This document shows, piece by piece, positions 27,127 to 35,288 of a stretch of DNA of 64,000 nt (the first letter of the stretch is position 1; each line of letters begins with the position of its first letter). The position numbers and the translations under genes are program-made. The DNA is from CAYQLY01 sp964418605 (GTDB lineage Bacteria > Bacteroidota > Bacteroidia > Cytophagales > Cyclobacteriaceae). Under the pieces are notes generated by a model. That model searched no databases. It worked only from the letters and a program-made list of their open reading frames with translations, and was not told the origin of the DNA. Location: NCBI GenBank assembly GCA_964418605.1, contig CAYQLY010000005.1:1-64000 (forward strand), read 5' to 3'.

Positions 27127-28113
27127 TTAGGCTTCAAAGTGATTCTGTACAACAGTATATATAAGTTTAGAAGCCAATCGTGCAGTACGGTCATCGGTAT
27201 CAAAACCCGGGTTCAATTCGGCTAAATCACAAGCTATCACTTTTTTACTTTTCATCAAATAGGTAATTACCTCTATAGCTATATCCGGCAAAATACCATT
27301 AGCTGTAGGGGCACTTACCCCAGGAGCATATGCTGCGGCAAATACATCTAAACAAATCGTTAAATAAATATATTTTTTCGTAACTATAAATTCATCAATC
27401 TGTTTTAATAATTGATCTTTATAAACCATATGAACATCTGCAGCCTGTATATATTTAACATGGAGTGACTCAGCCATTTGAAATAAAGCTTGTGTATTCC
27501 CAGACTCCTGAATACCTATGCATAAATAAGCAAAAGGCAGCTCTCGAGATGTGAGGTAGTTGGCCATTTGAAGAAAAGGTGTACCTGAACTAGCTACAGA
27601 TGATCGACGCAAATCAAAATGAGCATCTAAGTTAATAACACCCAATTGATCTAATTTTTTCTCCCGCTCTAAAAAAGAAGCTATACCGAGAAAATGACCA
27701 TAAGCAATCTCATGCCCTCCACCTAATATGATAGATAAAAAAGAATGAGATAAGAATCTAGAAATAGTTTGTCCTACTTCCTCATGTGCTTGCTCTAAAT
27801 TTTCTGATTCACAATATACATTTCCACATTCAATCAATGCATGTGTATGCTGAAAGTGAACAGGCAACGACATTATGTATTTTCGGATTTGATCAGGACC
27901 ACCTTTAGCGCCTACTCGCCCTTGATTTCTTTTCACACCCTCATCGGTGCAGAAACCTAGAATAGTAATGCCTTTTTGTGAAGATGTAAGAAGAGGTAGT
28001 TGATCCTTTTCAAGATTAACATAGCGCACAACCTGATGCCATCGCCTACCTTCAAGCCCATCCTCTGCATCAATTCGTCCACTCCATGCACCTGATACAA
28101 TAGGTCGATACAT
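27127..28113 (-). CDS. hutG: formimidoylglutamase (arginase/agmatinase superfamily)
   Basis: A 328-residue ureohydrolase with the two-metal signature: GGGHEIAYGH at 131-140, INLDAHFDLR near 159-168, SSGTPF, and CLDVFAAAYAPGVSAP. The GRVGAKGGPDQIRKYI segment and ILGFCTDEGVKRNQGR match HutG rather than arginase. HutG hydrolyses N-formimidoyl-L-glutamate to glutamate and formamide in histidine breakdown. No other hut genes are nearby; it follows parA by 13 nt and is probably co-transcribed with it, an odd pairing. Agmatinase-like substrate preference cannot be excluded. Confidence 0.82.
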   Translation of the reverse strand: MYRPIVSGAWSGRIDAEDGLEGRRWHQVVRYVNLEKDQLPLLTSSQKGITILGFCTDEGVKRNQGRVGAKGGPDQIRKYIMSLPVHFQHTHALIECGNVYCESENLEQAHEEVGQTISRFLSHSFLSIILGGGHEIAYGHFLGIASFLEREKKLDQLGVINLDAHFDLRRSSVASSGTPFLQMANYLTSRELPFAYLCIGIQESGNTQALFQMAESLHVKYIQAADVHMVYKDQLLKQIDEFIVTKKYIYLTICLDVFAAAYAPGVSAPTANGILPDIAIEVITYLMKSKKVIACDLAELNPGFDTDDRTARLASKLIYTVVQNHFEA

Positions 28114-28126
28114 AAAAAAAGATTAG

Positions 28127-28900
28127 TTATTTTATCAACTGATTTTTTTCGAGAATTTCTTTTGCTAGATTAAGATAGCTCACAGCACCTTTACTCTCTC
28201 CATCATGAGCGATGACAGGAAGACCAAAACTAGGTGCCTCACTGATCTTTACATTGCGAGGAATCATTGTCTTAAATACCATCTGCTGAAAATGGTTAAC
28301 CACCTCTTCTACAACCTGATTAGCCAAACGTACACGCGCATCATACATGGTTAATAATATACCCTCAATCTCTAAATGCCTATTTAAACGCGACTGAATG
28401 ATTTTAATGGTATTTAACAATTTACCTAAACCCTCTAGTGCAAAATATTCACATTGAACAGGTATGATGACCGAGTCAGCTGCAGTAAGTGAGTTAATAG
28501 TAATTAATCCAAGAGATGGAGAGCAATCAATAATGATAAAATCATAATCTTTCTTAACAAGAGCTAGAGTGTTTTTCATCTTTTCCTCTCTATTTTTGAT
28601 ATTGATCATCTCTATTTCAGCACCTACCAAATCGATATGCGATGGAAGAAGATCAAGATAAGAAATATCTGTATGCTTAATAACATCTTTAGGCTTCACA
28701 TCATCAACCATACACTCATAAATGCCTTTTTTAATTGCTTTAGGATTAATTCCCATCCCTGAGGTTGAGTTAGCCTGTGGGTCAGCATCAACAAGAAGTG
28801 TTTTATACTCTAAGGCAGCAAAGCTGGCTGCAAGATTAATAGCAGTGGTGGTTTTACCTACACCCCCTTTTTGATTTGCTATAGCTATAATTTTTGTCAT
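28127..28900 (-). CDS. parA: ParA/Soj chromosome-partitioning ATPase
   Basis: A Soj-type ATPase: deviant Walker A KGGVGKTTTAINLAA at residues 11-25, A' motif LLVDADPQANST, Walker B IIIDCSPSLG, and PVQCEYFALEGL. It drives segregation of the origin region with ParB, which is not in this window. The start at 28900 (MTKIIAIANQKGG) is preferred because these ATPases begin a few residues before Walker A; an upstream in-frame Met at 28924 would add eight unconserved residues. A TAnnTTTG-type element on the minus strand (29056-29063) is a possible distant promoter. Confidence 0.92.
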   Translation of the reverse strand: MTKIIAIANQKGGVGKTTTAINLAASFAALEYKTLLVDADPQANSTSGMGINPKAIKKGIYECMVDDVKPKDVIKHTDISYLDLLPSHIDLVGAEIEMINIKNREEKMKNTLALVKKDYDFIIIDCSPSLGLITINSLTAADSVIIPVQCEYFALEGLGKLLNTIKIIQSRLNRHLEIEGILLTMYDARVRLANQVVEEVVNHFQQMVFKTMIPRNVKISEAPSFGLPVIAHDGESKGAVSYLNLAKEILEKNQLIK

Positions 28901-29055
28901 TCCGAACGTTATAAAGTTATACAACTACCAGTTTAGGCGCAAAATACATTCTTTTTTAAAACCATACATTAGAATGAAAGTCCCAACACGTTATTTTCAT
29001 AAAGTATTTGTTTTATTATAAAAATAATTGAATATTTATGCTTCATTTGAATTCA

Positions 29056-29063
29056 CAAAGATA
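29056..29063 (-). promoter_or_regulatory. possible -7 element for parA-hutG
   Basis: The minus strand reads TATCTTTG, a perfect TAnnTTTG match, but about 155 nt before the parA start, giving a long leader. In the same spot the plus strand has TAAGTTTA (29064-29071), a one-mismatch element 30 nt before the binding-protein gene at 29102. Confidence 0.35.
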
Positions 29064-29101
29064 TAAGTTTATTTAAATTTAACTTAAAAACAATTAAAAA
29101 T

Positions 29102-30772
29102 ATGATTAAACGATTAATTCTAGGCATATCATTGGTTGCACTCCTCATCCAATCTTGTGGTAAAAAAAAGGGAGGAGAATCAGAACTTGGCAAAGTATTT
29201 AGATATAACCAAGCAGAAGGATTAAGCTCACTGGATCCTGCTTTTGCTCGAAATCAAGCCAATACTTGGGCAACTACACAAATCTATAACGGGCTATTCG
29301 AACTAAGCAATGATTTAACAATACCATCTTTAGTAGACACATGGGAGATTTCAGAAAATGGACTCACCTATACGTTTACTCTAAAAAAAGGCATTCACTT
29401 TCATGATAACGAGGTGTTCCCTGATGGAAAAGGACGGGAAGTAAAAGCAGAAGATATCGTATATAGCTTTAAACGACTTATCAATCCGGCAACAGCAAGC
29501 ACAGGAGCATGGGTATTCAACGACAAAGTATTACATGATAGTAAAGGAATGGCAGTCGATACCTGCTTTAAAGCAACAAGCGATTACACCTTAAAGATTT
29601 ATCTACATCAGCCATTTTCTGCATTCCTTCAAATATTGGCTATGCCGTATACATTTATTGTATGTAAAGAAGCTGTAGAAAAATATGGAAAAGATTTTCG
29701 CATTCATCCTGTAGGTACAGGCCCTTTCATGTTCAAATCATGGGAAGAGGGAAATAGTCTTGTGTTAGTAAAAAATACAACGTATTGGAAAAAAGATGAA
29801 AGCAGTAACAAACTCCCTTATTTGGATGCTGTTCAAATCTCATTTATCCCTGACAAAAACCAAGAATTCTTAACGTTTCAACAAGGCAAATTGGATTTTG
29901 TATCAGGACTAGAAGAGAACTCTAAAGACATGATTCTCAATAAAAATGGAACCATTAATGATGAGTTTAAATCAAAATACATCATTCAAAAAGTTCCTTA
30001 TCTTAACACAGAATATATTGGATTTCAATTAGACCCTTCTAAGTATCAGGATAAAAAAAGTCCGCTTTTAAACAAAAAATTCAGACAAGCATTAAGCTGG
30101 GCTATTAATAGAACAGAGCTTGTTTCTTTTGTTTTAAATAACTTAGGCACTCCAGGCACATCAGGATTTGTACCTGCTGCACTACCTTCGTTTGACAAAG
30201 AAAAAGTAATAGGCTATAACTACAATACTGAAAAAGCACTTGCTTTATTAAAGGAGGCGGGTTATCCAGAAGGAAAAGGTCTTCCTGAGCTAAAACTAAA
30301 TACAACAAACCAATCAAAAGCAGTAGCTGAATATTTACAAAAACAATGGGCGGCAATTGGTGTCAATGTGAAAATTGAAATTAATCAAGCTGCTACTCAT
30401 CAAGAGTTAGCAGATAATGGGAAGATAAACTTCTTTAGAGGCTCATGGTTAGGTGATTATCCAGATGCAGAAAATTATTTAAGTTGTTTTTATAGCAAAA
30501 ATTTTACACCAGTTGGACCTAATAAAACCCATTTTTCCAATCTAACATTTGATAAGCTTTATGAAAAAGCGTTAATGGAAAATGATGGGTGGAAACGTTT
30601 TGAGATTTATCAAGAAATGGATCAAATCATAATGAATGAAGCCCCAGTCATTGTTTTATTCTATGATGAAGTTCTTAGATTAAATCAAAAATACGTTAAA
30701 GGATTAGAAACAGATGGCATGAACATCTTACGATTGGAAAAAGTAGATATTGTAACTGAGCCTAACAATTAA
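29102..30772 (+). CDS. peptide/solute-binding lipoprotein of an ABC transporter (SBP family 5)
   Basis: A lipoprotein signal (LVALLIQSCGKKK) is followed by a family 5 binding protein: LDPAFARNQANTWATTQIYNGLFEL at the N-terminus, the SIG-like VKAEDIVYSFKRL, and the C-terminal NGKINFFRGSWLGDYPDAENYL. The 556-residue length is typical of OppA/DppA. It would capture oligopeptides in the periplasm for an ABC permease. No permease or ATPase gene is adjacent, so the transporter is encoded elsewhere. A clear terminator follows the stop. Confidence 0.9.
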   Translation: MIKRLILGISLVALLIQSCGKKKGGESELGKVFRYNQAEGLSSLDPAFARNQANTWATTQIYNGLFELSNDLTIPSLVDTWEISENGLTYTFTLKKGIHFHDNEVFPDGKGREVKAEDIVYSFKRLINPATASTGAWVFNDKVLHDSKGMAVDTCFKATSDYTLKIYLHQPFSAFLQILAMPYTFIVCKEAVEKYGKDFRIHPVGTGPFMFKSWEEGNSLVLVKNTTYWKKDESSNKLPYLDAVQISFIPDKNQEFLTFQQGKLDFVSGLEENSKDMILNKNGTINDEFKSKYIIQKVPYLNTEYIGFQLDPSKYQDKKSPLLNKKFRQALSWAINRTELVSFVLNNLGTPGTSGFVPAALPSFDKEKVIGYNYNTEKALALLKEAGYPEGKGLPELKLNTTNQSKAVAEYLQKQWAAIGVNVKIEINQAATHQELADNGKINFFRGSWLGDYPDAENYLSCFYSKNFTPVGPNKTHFSNLTFDKLYEKALMENDGWKRFEIYQEMDQIIMNEAPVIVLFYDEVLRLNQKYVKGLETDGMNILRLEKVDIVTEPNN

Positions 30773-30799
30773 TTAATAATACCAATCTAAGTTATATTG

Positions 30800-30828
30800 A
30801 AAAAGGCGGTAAAACCCGCCTTTTTTTC
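30800..30828 (+). terminator. rho-independent terminator after the binding-protein gene
   Basis: A GGCGG(T) / (C)CCGCC stem with a short A-rich loop and a seven-T tail, preceded by an A run that makes it usable in both directions between convergent genes. Confidence 0.85.
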
Positions 30829-30866
30829 TTCATTTAATTTATTTGTATAGCTTACAACTATCTATT

Positions 30867-32255
30867 TTATAAATGTATAACTTCTCCATAAGCCGCTGCT
30901 GCTGCTTCCATAATAGCTTCAGACATAGTTGGATGGGGATGAACCGATTTAATAATCTCATGACCAGTTGTTTCTAACTTTCTAGCCACAACTACTTCAG
31001 CAATCATCTCCGTTACATTAGCCCCAATCATATGAGCACCCAGCCACTCGCCATACTTTGCATCAAAAATCACCTTCACAAAACCATCTTTTGCCCCAGA
31101 AGCACTCGCCTTCCCAGAAGCTGAAAATGGAAACTTACCTATTTTAAGTTGATAGCCTGCCTCTTTAGCTTGTTTCTCAGTCATTCCAACAGAAGCAATT
31201 TCAGGCTGACAATAAGTACAACCCGGAATATTATTATAATTTAAAGGCTCAGGATGATGACCCGCTATTTTTTCAACACAGATAATGCCTTCAGCCGAAG
31301 CAACGTGAGCAAGTGCCTGACCTTTTACAATATCCCCAATAGCGTAATAGCCAGATACATTCGTTTTATAAAAATCATCTACTAGAACTTTGCCTTTTTC
31401 TGTCTTTATGCCCGTCTCTTCGAGACCTATGCCTTCAATATTAGCTGCTACACCCACAGCTGAAAGAACAATATCAGCCTCTAGTGTTGTTGTTCCCTGC
31501 GCTGTTTTTATCTTTACTTTGCATTTTTTACCTGTTGTATCTACAGCTTCTACAGATGAACTGGTAAGTATATCTATACCCATCTTTTTATATGATTTTT
31601 CAAGTTGCTTAGATACATCTTCATCTTCATTCGGAACAATATTAGGCATGAATTCAACAATAGTCACTTTTGTACCCATTGAATGATAAAAATAAGCAAA
31701 CTCTACTCCAATAGCTCCTGAACCTACAATCACCATAGATTCAGGTTTTTTATCAAGAACCATGGCCTTACGATAACTGATAATCTTTTTCTCATCTATT
31801 TTAATTGATGGTAACTCACGCGCTCGTCCCCCTGTAGCTATTATAATATGATCTGCGGTATAATCTGTTTTTTGTCCTTTATCATTAACAACTTCCACTT
31901 TTTTACCCGGCTTTACTTTAGCTATACCAGTAATAAGCTCAATCTTATTTTTTTTAAATAAAAATTGAATACCTTTACTCATCCCACCAGCCACATCTCT
32001 ACTACGCTTAATTATTTCGTCAAAATGAGGATTGGCTTCCTTTACCTCAATCCCATATTCTTTAGCATGTTGAATATATTCAAAAACTTGAGCACTTTTA
32101 AGCAATGCCTTCGTAGGTATACATCCCCAATTCAAGCATATACCTCCAAGTTCTGCTTTCTCTACCACAGCTACTTTCATTCCTAATTGAGAGGCGCGTA
32201 TAGCTGCAACATATCCTCCTGGACCACTTCCTATGACAATAAGATCGTACTTCAT
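30867..32255 (-). CDS. lpdA: dihydrolipoyl dehydrogenase (E3)
   Basis: A 462-residue flavoprotein disulfide reductase: FAD-binding GSGPGGYVAAIRA at 10-22, redox disulfide GGICLNWGCIPTKALL with Cys40 and Cys45, NAD-binding GSGAIGVEFAYFYHSMG, second FAD motif YAIGDIV, and a C-terminal dimer region ending HPHPTMSEAIMEAAA that supplies the catalytic His/Glu. It reoxidises lipoyl groups of 2-oxoacid dehydrogenase complexes or the glycine cleavage system. It is a single gene with its own promoter; no E1/E2 genes are nearby. Confidence 0.95.
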   Translation of the reverse strand: MKYDLIVIGSGPGGYVAAIRASQLGMKVAVVEKAELGGICLNWGCIPTKALLKSAQVFEYIQHAKEYGIEVKEANPHFDEIIKRSRDVAGGMSKGIQFLFKKNKIELITGIAKVKPGKKVEVVNDKGQKTDYTADHIIIATGGRARELPSIKIDEKKIISYRKAMVLDKKPESMVIVGSGAIGVEFAYFYHSMGTKVTIVEFMPNIVPNEDEDVSKQLEKSYKKMGIDILTSSSVEAVDTTGKKCKVKIKTAQGTTTLEADIVLSAVGVAANIEGIGLEETGIKTEKGKVLVDDFYKTNVSGYYAIGDIVKGQALAHVASAEGIICVEKIAGHHPEPLNYNNIPGCTYCQPEIASVGMTEKQAKEAGYQLKIGKFPFSASGKASASGAKDGFVKVIFDAKYGEWLGAHMIGANVTEMIAEVVVARKLETTGHEIIKSVHPHPTMSEAIMEAAAAAYGEVIHL

Positions 32256-32284
32256 ATTGATAAGTTATTGTTTTGATTAGGTGA

Positions 32285-32292
32285 CAAAGTTA
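32285..32292 (-). promoter_or_regulatory. Bacteroidota -7 promoter element for lpdA
   Basis: The minus strand reads TAACTTTG, a perfect TAnnTTTG match, 30 nt before the lpdA start codon. Confidence 0.6.
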
Positions 32293-32318
32293 TGGTATTT
32301 ACCGCAAGAAAAAAATGA

Positions 32319-33092
32319 TCATGTTGAGGTAATAAATGCATTGACAGTATTAAAAAATGGCTCAGGAGCATCTACTTGAACCCAATGCCCTGCCTCTGAT
32401 ATAGTGTGTATAGTCGCTTTAGGAAATATTTTTTTTATAAGAACCTCATCACCACTCTGAATATAATTTGACTTTTCCCCTCGTATAAACAGAGTAGGCC
32501 CATCATATATACGACCCTCTTCGAGAGCAATACCAACCTGTTCTATTTCTTTGGTAAGAATAGAAAGATTAATTCTCCATTCAAATTTCAACTCATTCGT
32601 ACGGTATAGATTTTTAAGAAGAAACTGTCGCACATCAACCTCACTTACAAATTGTGCTAAAATATTTTCTGCTTCTTGCCTGGACTGTATCTGATCTAAA
32701 GGGATAGCATTAAGTCCCTTTAAAATTGCAGTATGATGAACAGAATAATATTTAGGAGCTATATCTACTACAATAAGTTTTTTTATTTTATTCGGATAAG
32801 CTAGAGCAAAATGCATAGCTACCTTCCCCCCCATGGAATGACCTAAAATAATGGGGTCGCTAATGGCATGATCTTGTATAAATTCAAAGAGATCATCAAC
32901 CATTGCAGAATAAGTAAAAACTGCACTTTGTGGAGATCGTCCATGATTACGCATATCTATCAAATACACACCATATGTTTCAGCTATTTTTTTAGTAATA
33001 GTTAACCAATTATCGGATGAACCAAATAAGCCATGAATAATAATAAGTGGTTGGCCTTTGCCTTGTGTACGGTAAAACAATTTCATAATCAA
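32319..33092 (-). CDS. alpha/beta-hydrolase, YbfF-like esterase
   Basis: A 257-residue alpha/beta hydrolase: oxyanion region IIIHGLFGSSDNWLTI, IDMRNHGRSP, nucleophile elbow GHSMGG (Ser86 counted from the first Met), ending EAGHWVQVDAPEPFFNTV with the catalytic His. The closest well-known type is the short-chain acyl esterase YbfF. It is cytoplasmic. A minus-strand TAATTTTG element at 33095-33102 lies directly before the first Met, which would favour the second Met at 33086 if real. Natural substrate is unknown. Confidence 0.85.
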   Translation of the reverse strand: MIMKLFYRTQGKGQPLIIIHGLFGSSDNWLTITKKIAETYGVYLIDMRNHGRSPQSAVFTYSAMVDDLFEFIQDHAISDPIILGHSMGGKVAMHFALAYPNKIKKLIVVDIAPKYYSVHHTAILKGLNAIPLDQIQSRQEAENILAQFVSEVDVRQFLLKNLYRTNELKFEWRINLSILTKEIEQVGIALEEGRIYDGPTLFIRGEKSNYIQSGDEVLIKKIFPKATIHTISEAGHWVQVDAPEPFFNTVNAFITST

Positions 33093-33121
33093 ATCAAAAT
33101 TAGTTGATATCGCTCATAAAC

Positions 33122-33150
33122 AAAAGCTGGTCTAAAATAGACCAGCTTTT
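33122..33150 (-). terminator. strong bidirectional terminator after the first fibre gene
   Basis: An AAAAGCTGGTCTA/TAGACCAGCTTTT stem with a minimal A-rich loop, flanked by A and T runs. It lies 35 nt beyond the stop of the fibre gene 33185-35155. Confidence 0.85.
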
Positions 33151-33184
33151 GCAACTTTAAACCTAGCTATATTATATTTTATTT

Positions 33185-35155
33185 CTATTTCATAGCTTGC
33201 TTATCATTCGATTGAATCATTGTTTTTATATTTCTAATCTCTTGCGCCAAGGCCTCTGTCTGAGCTCTATTAAATTCTAACTCAGCCTTAAGTTGATCGA
33301 TCTCCTGTGTTTTAAGTTCTAACTCTTTTTGTTTACTTTCTAGCTCTTTATCTTTTTTATCCAGTTCTTGAATAGCTATTAAAGCAACACCAGCGGGATC
33401 AATTGTAGATATACTTTTATCATCATGGCCCAATTGAAATAGACGATAAAAATCTTGTGCCATTGGTCCAATATGTTGAATGGAAGGATCTTCGCCTATA
33501 TAATTCCATCGGGTTATTTTGAGTTGATTAATTTTAGAAATAATATCTTTTCCATTCAGTGATTTAAAATTTTCCTTTTTGTTTTTATCAGATGTATTGG
33601 TCCAAACTCCACCTTGTGTTAAATAGGCACCGTTGCCATTACTGGCATTAGTACCAACACAGATGGCAGTACCTGCTACTGAAGAGGTTCTACCAAATAC
33701 CCAGCATGTGACACTAGCATTACCAAAAGACATCGTATTACTTGTAGTTACAGATGAAGCATATCCTATTGCTGATCCATTAGAAACACCGTTTCCTATA
33801 AAAGAGGACCTACCTAGTGCTGTAGATGAAGAATAACTTATTAGACCAACTGAAAAACCTGCATAGTTACCAACAAGGGTATTATTATCTCCACTGGATA
33901 AATAATAACCAGCCATCGATCCTAATACTGTATTTCCTGAATTAGTGGCAAGGGTGTACCCCGCACTATAACCTATAGTTGTATTATCATTTCCTATTGA
34001 TCCAAAATATCTGGAAAAACTACCCAAGGAAGTATTCCTATTTCCAGAAGTATTATTAAAGGTTGACTGATTACCAATACTCACATTACCATCACCCGTA
34101 GTATTAGAATAACCGGCCATAGATCCTATAAATATACTTCCAGATGTTGTATTATTATACCCTGATGAATAACCAATAAAAATATTATCATTTCCAATAC
34201 TATTATTATACCCTGATAAATAACCAATAGCTGTATTATAGCTTCCAGTTGTATTATTATTCCCTGAATAAATACCTAAAAAATGATTGTAGCTACCACT
34301 CGTGTTATTATAACCCGATTGATAACCCTGAAATATATTGGCATACCCACTAGTATTATTATAACCTGTTTGATAGCCAATAAAAACACTATATCCTGTA
34401 GTTGTGGTATTCATACCTGCTTGATAACCAGCAAAAACATTACCATATCCTGAGGTGTTACTTTTACCTGTTTGATAGCCAATAAAAACATTATCTCCTG
34501 CTGTATTCGTTGTATTTTGTGTCTCCCCTAAAAGCGTACTGGTTGTTCCTCCATTAGACACAAACGTAGCGCCATCTATTTTAACATCACTACCCAAATA
34601 AATATTTTTAAACGGATTAGTCGAGCTTCCTATATCATAATCATTATTACCACTAGTAGTAATATCCTGTGTAGCTTGATGATTCCCTAGATTGTCTGCA
34701 CCTACCATTTCCCAATCCGTACCATCAAATACAACAGTAATCACCTGACCTACTTTCAATTCATTAGCAATTAATGGTGCATTATTATTTTTATATACAT
34801 TAGAGGCGCCTGACCCATTTAAGTCTAATGTTACAGCGCTGGTGTTATTACTTGCTACTTTAAATGATACAACTGTTCCTGCCTGAGGTATAAAAGAGGG
34901 TGAAGTGGCAGCTGTTATAGCATTAGCATTTCCACCAACAGTTTCCACATAAACAAGAGAACCTTTTTGCAAAACCTGTGCGCTGACTGCATCGGCAGCT
35001 AATGTCACATCACCTACACCTGTAATGCGGCGATCATCACTAGTTGCACCAGTCATATTAATTTTTTTATCAATGGAAACCTGAGCATACCCTGCTAGGC
35101 TTATAAGAGAAAAAACAAAAAATAAAACTCGATTAATTCTACTGTGGGTTTTCAT
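33185..35155 (-). CDS. secreted fibre: YadA-like repeat stalk with C-terminal S74 chaperone domain (copy 1)
   Basis: A signal peptide (FFVFSLISLAGYAQ) precedes a 200-residue N-terminal domain shared with the next gene (ITGVGDVTLAADAVSAQ). About 13-15 tandem repeats of roughly 17 residues follow (NNTSGYANIFQGYQSGY type) as in YadA-like left-handed beta rolls. Near residue 520 a Peptidase_S74 domain begins (TSDKNKKENFKSLNG ... GPMAQDFY). S74 domains trimerise tail spikes and cleave themselves off through a Ser/Lys dyad. A 60-residue coiled coil ends the protein. Likely a trimeric surface or released fibre. Its S74-coding region is part of a perfect inverted repeat with the gene at 42246. Confidence 0.85.
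   Translation of the reverse strand: MKTHSRINRVLFFVFSLISLAGYAQVSIDKKINMTGATSDDRRITGVGDVTLAADAVSAQVLQKGSLVYVETVGGNANAITAATSPSFIPQAGTVVSFKVASNNTSAVTLDLNGSGASNVYKNNNAPLIANELKVGQVITVVFDGTDWEMVGADNLGNHQATQDITTSGNNDYDIGSSTNPFKNIYLGSDVKIDGATFVSNGGTTSTLLGETQNTTNTAGDNVFIGYQTGKSNTSGYGNVFAGYQAGMNTTTTGYSVFIGYQTGYNNTSGYANIFQGYQSGYNNTSGSYNHFLGIYSGNNNTTGSYNTAIGYLSGYNNSIGNDNIFIGYSSGYNNTTSGSIFIGSMAGYSNTTGDGNVSIGNQSTFNNTSGNRNTSLGSFSRYFGSIGNDNTTIGYSAGYTLATNSGNTVLGSMAGYYLSSGDNNTLVGNYAGFSVGLISYSSSTALGRSSFIGNGVSNGSAIGYASSVTTSNTMSFGNASVTCWVFGRTSSVAGTAICVGTNASNGNGAYLTQGGVWTNTSDKNKKENFKSLNGKDIISKINQLKITRWNYIGEDPSIQHIGPMAQDFYRLFQLGHDDKSISTIDPAGVALIAIQELDKKDKELESKQKELELKTQEIDQLKAELEFNRAQTEALAQEIRNIKTMIQSNDKQAMK
33432..33667. 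repeat. inverted repeat, left arm (236 bp, perfect)
   Basis: Base-by-base comparison shows this segment is the exact reverse complement of 43776-44011. Both lie at the same place in two fibre genes (start of the S74 chaperone domain). Identity falls sharply outside the block, pointing to recent gene conversion or exchange. Confidence 0.9.
34521..35086. repeat. direct repeat, copy 1 (about 566 bp, diverged)
   Basis: The N-terminal coding region of fibre copy 1 is collinear and equal in length with 36670-37235 in fibre copy 2, with roughly four fifths identity by eye and stretches of perfect match. It reflects tandem duplication of the two fibre genes and could support deletion between them. 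Confidence 0.75.
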
Positions 35156-35238
35156 AGCTCGTATCGTTTAAAGTTTATATTGAGAATTATACGAGATAAG
35201 TCTATACGATGTTACGATTTATACTTTATAGGATAATA

Positions 35239-35268
35239 AAAAAACCTGAGATTATGCCTCAGGTTTTT
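35239..35268 (-). terminator. terminator after the second fibre gene
   Basis: An AAAAACCTGAG/CTCAGGTTTTT stem with a 7-nt loop, symmetrical A/T flanks, 20 nt beyond the stop of the fibre gene 35289-37298. Confidence 0.85.
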
Positions 35269-35288
35269 CAAATCAATAACTCTAATAT

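Noticed and set aside
31390..31686. A 98-codon open frame antisense to lpdA, and similar long antisense frames elsewhere (for example 11224-11562, 45130-45396)
   Set aside because: They lie wholly inside well-identified genes, show no recognisable domains and have no leader or promoter.
33900..34520. Regular short repeats that could be mistaken for a CRISPR array
   Set aside because: The period is about 51 bp, imperfect and in frame; it encodes the 17-residue stalk repeats of the fibre gene. There are no constant repeats with unique spacers and no cas genes.
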